From DASYPQ01 sp041488095 (GTDB taxonomy: Bacteria; Planctomycetota; UBA1135; GCA-002686595), in assembly GCA_041488095.1 (NCBI GenBank), contig JBGPOP010000015.1, positions 42,195 to 106,194 of the forward strand: DNA of 64,000 nucleotides. The letters run 5' to 3'. Under the pieces are notes generated by a model, which did not search any database, was not told the origin of the DNA, and saw only the letters and a program-made list of their open reading frames with translations. Shown here one piece after another: positions 26,514 to 33,555 of this stretch. The first letter of the stretch is position 1, and every line of letters starts with the position of its first letter. The position numbers were made by a program, and so were the translations under genes.

Positions 26514-29417
26514 TCAGTGCCGGTGCATCAGCTCGACCCCCAGCTGGGTGCCCGGCCCGTGGCAGGTCGCGCAGGCCTCGAGCCCCCCGCCCGTCTGGGT
26601 CAGGTAGTGCGCGACATCGGAATTCTTGTCGTGGCAGGCGCCGCACACGGCCCGCCACTCGAGCACTGGCGCGACCTGCTGGGTGGGATGATTGCGATCG
26701 GAAGGCGCGAGCCACGCGGTGCTCGCGGCGCCGTGACACTTCTCGCACTGGGCCGTTCCGCGCGGCATCGCGGGGAACAGGTACTGGGCGAAGCTCGCGG
26801 CCACGAAGTTGTCCGGGTACGGATCCGATCCCGCGCTGACGACCTCGAACGTCGACGCGTTCGCGAGCAGCTTCCCGCGGTGGATCTGGTGCAGAAGCGT
26901 GCGGAAGTTCACGGTGACGCCGCTCGTCGCGGGAGCATTCGCGGCGACGTAGCGCGGCAGGTCCTCGCTGCCCGCCTGGCCGTGGCACGAGATGCAGGTC
27001 TCGAAGCCGCGGTACTTCCCGTCGTGGAACCAGATGTCGGTGTGGCAGGCGTAGCAGTTCGAGGGCGAGGAGATCAGCGCGTAGGGCACGACCGTGCTCG
27101 CCGAGCCGACCAGGAAGTCCTTCGTCGCCGGAGGAGACGCCCCGTAAAGCGTGTTCGTCTCGGTCGGAGTATCGAAGCTCAGCTTGCGGTAGCCCGAGAT
27201 CGAGAGCGTGTACGTCCCCGAGACGAGGCTCTTGCCCGTCCACTTGCCGCTCGTCTCGTCGAGGTCCGGGGACGCGTTCAGAGCCAGCGGATGGCGCGAG
27301 GGCATCGTGAACTCGGTCGTGTAAGTCACGACGACGGCATTGCCTGCGCCGAATTCGGAGAGCTCGACGATCGAACCCGTCGTCGCGTTCAGGGTGTAGT
27401 CGACCCCGGGGAGCTTCTGGACGAGCGTCACCTTCTTCACGGAGGCGCCGGCGGCGTGCGACTTGGCGAGGCCCGGCGGATAGTCGGAGGTGCTCGGGCT
27501 CGAGAACCACAGCCGGCTCCCGTCGACGAGCTGGATCCGTCCGTACTCCTCGGCGGCGGTCCCGTCGTCGACGACCACGAAGTCGTCGCGCGCGAAACCG
27601 CTCGCGTCGGCCACGTCGGCAAAATTCTGAGGAGGGACCGCGCCGCTCGCGAGCGCGCTCGCGCCAGCGCCCGTCCCCGTTCGCACGCGCACGACGGTCA
27701 GGGCGCCCGAAGGGAGGGGCAGGTGGGGCGCCGAGATCGTCACGAAGAGGTCGCCCGTCACCGCGGTCGAGCGGCCGACGAGCTCGAGCTGTCGCCGCTC
27801 GGGCAGGCGGATGGTGAACGGCTGCGAGCCCGGTAGCAGGCTCTTGGGGATGTCGGCGACGAGGATCTGGTTCGCATTCGACGTCGGCCCCGAAACGACC
27901 GCACGGATCGCGTCCTCCGGACCAAGGACCACGTCGACACCGGAGTCGTCCCTCATCGTGAAGACGACTTCGATCCGCTCCCCGGGATCGATCGTTCCGT
28001 CCCCGTCGTTCGCGCCATACTCCGACACGGAGAGGATGTCGAAGTTGAGCCCCGGGTTGAAGAACGGATCCTTCAGCGGGTGGCGGTGCGCGCCGTCCAC
28101 GGTGAACCCTCCGCTCGCGCACTGGGATTCGAACGGGCTGTGGCAGGTCTTGCACGCGGAGCTGTCGGGCTGCGCCGGCATCCCCGGCGGCGTCGTGTTC
28201 GGCTGGTTCGCGATGTAGGGGTACTGCGGCACCATGTCGTCGTGGCACGCATAGCAGGCGTGGATCGACGGCTCGGTGTAGGCGAGCCCTCCCTGCGCCG
28301 GCCCTTGAGTCCCACTGCAGGCGGGGTTCGGATTCCCGTGGCACACGGCGCAGTCGGTGACGCCCGTCCGGATCGTGTCCTCGACCGCCTGGGATGCGGG
28401 CGGCAGCGCGCTCCAGCCGGAGTCCTTGTACATCGGGATCGTGCGGTTCGGCCACACCGGGAACCCGACCGACGAGTAGTCGCGGAGCGTTCCGTCCGAC
28501 TCCGCCAGCCGGTACGGCTGCGGCGGCGCCGAGTAGTCGCGCGTGCCGTCCGGATTCGTCGTCACCCCGAGCACCGAGGGCAGGTGACGCCCGTTGTGGA
28601 GCTTGTGCATCATCACCCGGAAGTCGATCGACACGCCGGGCGTGCCGCCGGCGACGGCCGGATCGTTCAGGTCCTCCGCGCCCGAGGTGTGGCACAAGAG
28701 GCACGTCGTCACGTCGTGCCAGTGGCCGCCGTGGAAGCGCAGGTCGATGTGGCAGCGGTTGCAGCTGGCCTGATCCACGACCTCCCGGTGCGCGAGAACC
28801 GCCGAGCCGCCGAGGCGGAAGTCGGCGGTCGCGTTGCCCGCGTCGACGAAGGGCCTGCCGGAGACGGTGTAGTTCCACGCGAAGGCGATTCCGACTGTGT
28901 AGGTGCCGTCGAACAGGGCCTGGCCGGTCCTCTCGCCGTCGTCGACGCCGAAGCTCGGCGAGTCGTTGAGCGGGGGCAGGTACACCGCCGGGACGGGGTC
29001 GGCGAAGACGTAGACGTAGGAACCGTCGGACTGCTGGACCGAGCGCGCGAGGAGGTCGGACTGCTCGGGGATCACGCGCTGGTAGTTGAAGCTCGGGCCG
29101 GAGACCAGGCTGCGCGCGAAGTCCATCTCGTGCAGGTTCCAGCGTCCGCCATTCCTCTTCTCGAGCGTGTAACGCACGCGGATCCGATCGCCGGGGCGGA
29201 AGGAACCGCCCGCGCCCGATTGGCCACTCACGTCGACGATCGAGACCACGACGCCGGGCGGATCCTGCGGCGGCGCGAGGTCGCGCGGCTCGTCCGGACC
29301 TCCCGCGGGCGGCCCCGATCCTCCCGAGCCTCCGCCGCAGGAGGGGACGAGCGCTCCTGCGAGCGCCGCAAGGGCGATCGCGAGGCAGGCCGCGGTGGTC
29401 CGGATTCGCGTCTTCAC
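26514..29417 (-). CDS. OmcA/MtrC-family decaheme c-type cytochrome, outer-membrane lipoprotein
   Basis: 967 aa from GTG 29417, overlapping the stop of the 13-heme gene (GTGA). The signal sequence ends in LVPSCGGG, a possible lipobox. Ten CxxCH heme sites fall in two groups of five: residues about 219-422 (CNRCH, CLLCH, CAVCH, CYACH, CKTCH) and 788-949 (CYACH, CISCH, CEKCH, CGACH, CATCH). Each group is preceded by a long beta-rich region. This beta/pentaheme/beta/pentaheme layout is that of MtrC, MtrF and OmcA of Shewanella, which pass electrons from the outer membrane to minerals, electrodes or partner cells. It is the terminal, surface-exposed component of the cluster. Confidence 0.92.
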   Translation of the reverse strand: MKTRIRTTAACLAIALAALAGALVPSCGGGSGGSGPPAGGPDEPRDLAPPQDPPGVVVSIVDVSGQSGAGGSFRPGDRIRVRYTLEKRNGGRWNLHEMDFARSLVSGPSFNYQRVIPEQSDLLARSVQQSDGSYVYVFADPVPAVYLPPLNDSPSFGVDDGERTGQALFDGTYTVGIAFAWNYTVSGRPFVDAGNATADFRLGGSAVLAHREVVDQASCNRCHIDLRFHGGHWHDVTTCLLCHTSGAEDLNDPAVAGGTPGVSIDFRVMMHKLHNGRHLPSVLGVTTNPDGTRDYSAPPQPYRLAESDGTLRDYSSVGFPVWPNRTIPMYKDSGWSALPPASQAVEDTIRTGVTDCAVCHGNPNPACSGTQGPAQGGLAYTEPSIHACYACHDDMVPQYPYIANQPNTTPPGMPAQPDSSACKTCHSPFESQCASGGFTVDGAHRHPLKDPFFNPGLNFDILSVSEYGANDGDGTIDPGERIEVVFTMRDDSGVDVVLGPEDAIRAVVSGPTSNANQILVADIPKSLLPGSQPFTIRLPERRQLELVGRSTAVTGDLFVTISAPHLPLPSGALTVVRVRTGTGAGASALASGAVPPQNFADVADASGFARDDFVVVDDGTAAEEYGRIQLVDGSRLWFSSPSTSDYPPGLAKSHAAGASVKKVTLVQKLPGVDYTLNATTGSIVELSEFGAGNAVVVTYTTEFTMPSRHPLALNASPDLDETSGKWTGKSLVSGTYTLSISGYRKLSFDTPTETNTLYGASPPATKDFLVGSASTVVPYALISSPSNCYACHTDIWFHDGKYRGFETCISCHGQAGSEDLPRYVAANAPATSGVTVNFRTLLHQIHRGKLLANASTFEVVSAGSDPYPDNFVAASFAQYLFPAMPRGTAQCEKCHGAASTAWLAPSDRNHPTQQVAPVLEWRAVCGACHDKNSDVAHYLTQTGGGLEACATCHGPGTQLGVELMHRH

Positions 29418-30418
29418 AGGTGGCAGGAGTTGCAGTCGTCGCCGTTGTCGACGTGCGGCAGTCGCTGCGAGACGCCGTGGCACGCCCGGCAGTCCATCCC
29501 AGGATAATGGTCGGTGGGCTTGCGCATCGCGGACAAGTGGCTCTTTGCCGTCGCGTGGCAGGCGACGCAACCCTCGGCCGCGAGCGGCTGGTGGCAGACC
29601 AGGCAGTGCGTGTCGCGCGGCTGGCCCCAGAAGCCGACGTGGTTGCGCGGTCTCGTCTCCGCGTGGCAGCGCTCGCACGACATCGGCTCGTGGCACGCGG
29701 CGCAATTCTCGCGGTCGATCATCGCGGCGACCCCGTGGCCGCGCAGGCGCCAGAACGCGTTGTGGTTCTCGGGCGCCTGCGACTGGTGGCAGGCGCTGCA
29801 GGTCGACTCGGTGTGGCACACGGAGCACCGGTCGGCGGTCGCTTCGGCATGCGCGCGCGCGGCCGGGCCGTGCATCCTTTTCCAGTTCGAGCGGTGGCTC
29901 GCGGGCTCCCACGCGCGCGTGATCTCCCGGTGGCAGGTCGCGCAATCGTCCGCGACCTTCCTGGCCGAGTGGCAGGCCGAGCAATCCTCCATTCGCTCCG
30001 GTCTCAGCCGCGACGCGCGCTCGTTTCTCTCGATCCCGCGGTGGCATTCGTTGCAGGCCTGGCGGGCTGCGTGGAGCTTGTGCGAGAAGACGACCTCGCT
30101 GGCGAGCGCACTCGTGCGTGCGGCGATGTACTGACCCTCCCGGAAGAGCGTCTCGACGCGGCGATCGGGCGGTTTCGCCGAATCGAACTCGGCGTGGCAG
30201 ACCCTGCACGTGTCCGGCGAGGGCATCCCCGGCTCGTCGGAAACCAGCGCCTCGGCGTGGCAGTTGGCGCAGTCGAGCTTCTCGCCCACCACGTGGCGGC
30301 TGTGGCTGAAGGCGAGAGGTTCCGCTCCGAAGCCGAGGCTCCGCAGCAGAACGCACCCCGCCAGCGCCGCCACCGAGAGCGCGACCGCCGCCGAGGAGGC
30401 CTTCCCTAGAATCGCCAT
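29414..30418 (-). CDS. Periplasmic 13-heme c-type cytochrome (MtrA-like role)
   Basis: 334 aa with 13 CxxCH motifs from residue 50 to the last four residues (DCNSCHL), about one heme per 22 residues. An N-terminal hydrophobic signal (AAVALSVAALAGCVLL) exports it. The density and lack of other domains suggest a rod-like wire similar to MtrA (10 hemes) inserted into an outer-membrane barrel. It starts 13 bp inside the barrel gene and ends overlapping the decaheme gene, so all three should be made in fixed ratio. The heme number is higher than in MtrA. The MtrA role is inferred from size and gene order rather than direct sequence similarity. Confidence 0.88.
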   Translation of the reverse strand: MAILGKASSAAVALSVAALAGCVLLRSLGFGAEPLAFSHSRHVVGEKLDCANCHAEALVSDEPGMPSPDTCRVCHAEFDSAKPPDRRVETLFREGQYIAARTSALASEVVFSHKLHAARQACNECHRGIERNERASRLRPERMEDCSACHSARKVADDCATCHREITRAWEPASHRSNWKRMHGPAARAHAEATADRCSVCHTESTCSACHQSQAPENHNAFWRLRGHGVAAMIDRENCAACHEPMSCERCHAETRPRNHVGFWGQPRDTHCLVCHQPLAAEGCVACHATAKSHLSAMRKPTDHYPGMDCRACHGVSQRLPHVDNGDDCNSCHL

Positions 30419-31740
30419 GTCGCCCCCAGTCTCAGCGAATGGTACTCGCCGATCGAGTCGTCCTCGAATTCGTAGCGCAGGCCGAAGGACGCCTGCGGCG
30501 AGCGCTTCCAATCGAGCTTGAGGTACCACGTGCGCACGTCGTCCAGCTCGCGGTCCTGGTACAGGTCGTACTTGAAGAGCGAGTAGTACGTGCCGACGGC
30601 GGCGTCGACCTTCTCGCCGAGCCGGCGCGAGAGATCCGCCCCGAACGTCCGGAGTTCGCTCTGCGGACTGTCCCAGACCTCACCGGTCAAGGTGAGGTCG
30701 AGCTTCGCCGGCAGGACGCCCCGGATCCCGGTCGTCGCGAACGCGCGGTCGAAGTCGCGGTTGAACTGCCCGACGTCCGCGTCCTGCGAGACGCGGCGCA
30801 GATCGAAGCCCGTCTGGAGGTCCAGGTGCGGGCCGAGGCTCTTCGAGGCCAGCACGCCGAACTGCTGGTAGGGGAACAGCTCGAACAGGGTCGCGTAGTA
30901 GGGATCGAAGGGCACGGTCAGGTCCTTCTGCGTCTCGAGCAGGCGGTACCACGAGGCCTGGAGGACGAGGTCGGAATCCGGGGAGTACCAGCTCGCACGC
31001 AGCCGGACGTCGCGGGCCTCGTCCTCGATACGCGTGTGCTGGCCCTCGATGCGCAGGCTCGGGCCGAGGCTCTGCGAGGCGCCGAGACCGAGAAGGTCGT
31101 CCCGGCGCGGGCCGAAGAACCCCTGGTCCTCGACGTGCATCCAGTCCAGCCGGATGCGACCGCCGGTCCACGGCCGCGATTGCGCGAAGAGGCCGAGCAT
31201 CGAGTCGGAGAGCGTGGAGGACGCGAAGAGCTGCACCGGCACCCCGCCGTACGCGCCGAGCCGGACGTGCTGGTCGCCGATCTCCACGGTCTCCGCGCGA
31301 ACGCCGTCGAGGTACGCGACCACGGGCGTCTCGACGATCATCTGGCGGCCGAGCCGCAGCGTCTCGAGCGCAGGAGCGACGTGGAGATCCGCGTAGGCGT
31401 GGTCGAGGCGGCCCGTCACCGCGCCGTCGTAGGTGTCGGCCAGGCTGTGAAAGGTCCCTCGACCCCCGTTGCCCGGCTTTCCGTCGAGATCGGCCAGGCC
31501 CTCCGCCAGCACGAAGCCGGTGACCGGGTCCTTGGTCTTGTCGCCCACCTCGAGCGAGAGGACCTCGGTGAGGTCGTGGTCGTGCTCGCCGTTCGTCCAG
31601 CGCCCTTGATAGCGGCTCGCGAGGCTCCCGTGGATCGGAATCGACTCGCGCGTCCCTGTCGCGCCCGACCCCGCGCAGCCCCCGAGCGCAAGAAGGTGCG
31701 CGAGGAGGATCCCGAACGCCGCCCACCGATTCGCGAGCAT
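30406..31740 (-). CDS. Outer-membrane beta-barrel of the porin-cytochrome conduit
   Basis: 444 aa. A signal sequence ends in LALGGCAGSG, a lipobox-like site. The mature part is rich in alternating strands with aromatic girdles (DLVLQASWYRLL, KLDLTLTGEVWDS, RTWYLKLDWKRS) and ends in LRLGATWRF. The terminal Phe is typical of outer-membrane barrels. It is smaller than MtrB (about 700 aa) but similar in size to barrels of other porin-cytochrome systems. Its position between cytochrome genes, with overlapping frames, suggests it is the sheath for the 13-heme protein. A lipid anchor on a barrel would be unusual and may be a false match. Confidence 0.75.
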   Translation of the reverse strand: MLANRWAAFGILLAHLLALGGCAGSGATGTRESIPIHGSLASRYQGRWTNGEHDHDLTEVLSLEVGDKTKDPVTGFVLAEGLADLDGKPGNGGRGTFHSLADTYDGAVTGRLDHAYADLHVAPALETLRLGRQMIVETPVVAYLDGVRAETVEIGDQHVRLGAYGGVPVQLFASSTLSDSMLGLFAQSRPWTGGRIRLDWMHVEDQGFFGPRRDDLLGLGASQSLGPSLRIEGQHTRIEDEARDVRLRASWYSPDSDLVLQASWYRLLETQKDLTVPFDPYYATLFELFPYQQFGVLASKSLGPHLDLQTGFDLRRVSQDADVGQFNRDFDRAFATTGIRGVLPAKLDLTLTGEVWDSPQSELRTFGADLSRRLGEKVDAAVGTYYSLFKYDLYQDRELDDVRTWYLKLDWKRSPQASFGLRYEFEDDSIGEYHSLRLGATWRF

Positions 31741-31753
31741 GCTCCCCGCGGAA

Positions 31754-32761
31754 TCAGCGCCCGCTCGGCTCGAGGCGAACGTTCAGAAACTCGACCGGCT
31801 CGTTGCGTCGCGGATCGTGGTGGAGGCCGCGGAGGCGGACGGCGGCACCGACGGCGTCGATCGCGATCTCCATGCTCTGGTCGACGGGCAGATAGGCCCG
31901 CGCGTCGAGAACCTGCCGGAGCTGGCCCAGGACCTTCCCGTCCGCGCCGAGGACCTCGGCCAGGAACTCGATCCTGCGGCCGATGAGCCCGGGGACCCGG
32001 TGGCCTGCGCCGTTCCGGATCGAGACGACGCTCTGGCCCCCTTCGATGCGCAGCGTCGGCTCGAAGGCCAGCGCGAGGAAGGCCGGATCGCGCGGCGTCT
32101 GGATCGCGTGGCTGCGTCCGGCGCGGACCGGTGCACCCTCCATGGCGCCCTTCGACGGCTTGCGCTCCAGCGGGGCCATGTGGCAGGCGATGCAGCTCTT
32201 CCCGCGCTCCTCCATCTTCGACGAGACGAAGTCCTTGGCGACCCCGACGACCGGTCCGATGTTCGTCGAGTGGCACAGCGCGCACATCGCGCTCGAGGCC
32301 TTCTCCGTCATGTGCTCGGAGAGCTCGCTCCTGTGCGCGGACGTCGTCGCACCCCACGGCCCGAGCATCGCTCCGCCCGGCCCGAGGTGGCAGGACTCGC
32401 AGGAGATCCCGAGGTGCTGCGCCTCCGTGCGCGCCTCCGCGCGGGCCGGAAGGCCCGCGGCGAGGATCGGCTTGGGGATGTGGCAGCCGTAGCACGATTG
32501 GGGCCGCGTCTTGTCCGCAACCTCCTCCTTGTATTCCTCGTCGACCCAGGCGATCGCGTGCGCGGTGCCGGCCCACTCCTCGACCACGTCGGCGTGGCAC
32601 TCGCCGCAGGTCTGGCCGTCGAGCCTCGCGAGCTTCGCCGGCTTGAGCGCGACGGCCGGAGCTGGGGGCTTGAGCTCCCAGGGCTTCTTCTCCGGCGGTG
32701 CCAGCGCAGCCGCCGTGAGCGCTGCAACCGCCGCCGCGGCCAGCATGAATTGCCGTGTCAT
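31754..32761 (-). CDS. Periplasmic pentaheme cytochrome c
   Basis: 335 aa from ATG 32761, with GAGG upstream; a GTG nine bases earlier is possible. A signal peptide (FMLAAAAVAALTAAALA) precedes five CxxCH sites (CGECH, CYGCH, CESCH, CALCH, CIACH) in residues 50-200. The spacing resembles cytochrome c-554-type proteins. The last 130 residues are a beta domain with no heme. As first gene of the operon it is a good candidate for the periplasmic carrier feeding the barrel-cytochrome complex. A reductase for a nitrogen or sulfur compound is the alternative; no CxxCK-type catalytic heme is present. Confidence 0.82.
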   Translation of the reverse strand: MTRQFMLAAAAVAALTAAALAPPEKKPWELKPPAPAVALKPAKLARLDGQTCGECHADVVEEWAGTAHAIAWVDEEYKEEVADKTRPQSCYGCHIPKPILAAGLPARAEARTEAQHLGISCESCHLGPGGAMLGPWGATTSAHRSELSEHMTEKASSAMCALCHSTNIGPVVGVAKDFVSSKMEERGKSCIACHMAPLERKPSKGAMEGAPVRAGRSHAIQTPRDPAFLALAFEPTLRIEGGQSVVSIRNGAGHRVPGLIGRRIEFLAEVLGADGKVLGQLRQVLDARAYLPVDQSMEIAIDAVGAAVRLRGLHHDPRRNEPVEFLNVRLEPSGR

Positions 32762-32949
32762 CCTGGCCACCTCGAGGAGAACAGCCTAGCTCGCATCCTT
32801 CACGAATAGGACGATAGGCTGGGCAGGTAGGTTCCTTCGCGCCCGGGGTACGGGCTCTGCGCCGGTCGCGACCGGACTTCGGACGGATTTCGCGAAGGAC
32901 CCGCCGCCCTCGGGCCACCAAGCCACCGGCCGGCGTCCGGCTGTCCCTC
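32762..32949. promoter_or_regulatory. Divergent promoter region between cytochrome and ECF operons
   Basis: 188 bp separate the two starts. Inside lie a perfect 14-bp palindrome CCGGTCGCGACCGG (32862-32875) and a 9-bp inverted repeat TCCTTCGCG (32833-32841) / CGCGAAGGA (32891-32899) that flanks it symmetrically. The nested symmetry suggests a dimeric or tetrameric regulator binding between the operons. No confident -35/-10 pair was recognised. Confidence 0.4.
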
Positions 32950-33555
32950 ATGTTCCACGAAGGTCTTCACACCCGCGACATCGTCCTGCGCGACCGGATC
33001 CTGGCCGGCGAGCGCGCGGCCGCAGAGGTGTTGCTCTCCGAGCACCTCGACCCTCTCTACCAGTTCGTGCACTGGCGCCTGGGCGACGACGTCCATGGCG
33101 TCGAGGACCTCGTCCAGGATACTTTCCTGGCTGCGCTCCAGAAGATGGACGGGTTCGACGGGCGGTCGAGCCTGCACACCTGGCTGTGCGGCATCGCCAA
33201 GAACAAGATCCGTGGCGCCCGCCGCATCCGCGCCCCGCGCTCGCTCCAGGATGCCCTCGAGGAGGCCGACCCCGAGATCGACCGGATCCTCGCCGAGGTC
33301 GCGCGCGAGCCGCTCCCCGATCACGTGCTCGAGCGGAAGGAGACGCGCGAGCTCGTCGGAGCGACGCTTTCGTCCCTTCCATCCGAGTACGCGCGCGCTC
33401 TCGTGGAGAAGTACGTCGAGGGGCTCTCGGTCTCGCAGATCGCGAAGAGCCGCGGCAAGGGAGAGAAGGCGGTCGAGTCGCTGCTCACGCGCGCGCGCAC
33501 GGCCTTCGCACGGGTCTTCGAGCTGCTCGCGAAGAAGCGCGGAGGCCTGGAATGA
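32950..33555 (+). CDS. ECF-type RNA polymerase sigma factor
   Basis: 201 aa. Region 2 is visible as LDPLYQFVHWRLGDDVHGVEDLVQDTFLAAL with SSLHTWLCGIAKNKI (regions 2.2-2.4). Region 4 is LSSLPSEYARALVEKYVEGLSVSQIAKSRGKGEKAVESLLTRAR, a helix-turn-helix that reads -35 sites. There is no extra domain. The stop overlaps the start of a FecR-like gene (ATGA), the usual arrangement for an ECF factor with a membrane regulator. It is divergent from the cytochrome operon, so it might control it; that is an inference from position. Confidence 0.92.
   Translation: MFHEGLHTRDIVLRDRILAGERAAAEVLLSEHLDPLYQFVHWRLGDDVHGVEDLVQDTFLAALQKMDGFDGRSSLHTWLCGIAKNKIRGARRIRAPRSLQDALEEADPEIDRILAEVAREPLPDHVLERKETRELVGATLSSLPSEYARALVEKYVEGLSVSQIAKSRGKGEKAVESLLTRARTAFARVFELLAKKRGGLE

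Noticed and set aside
31754..32761. Pentaheme protein as a nitrite reductase (NrfA)
   Set aside because: NrfA needs a catalytic CxxCK (or CxxCH variant with its own signature) and other conserved residues. All five sites here are CxxCH and the C-terminal half is heme-free beta structure.
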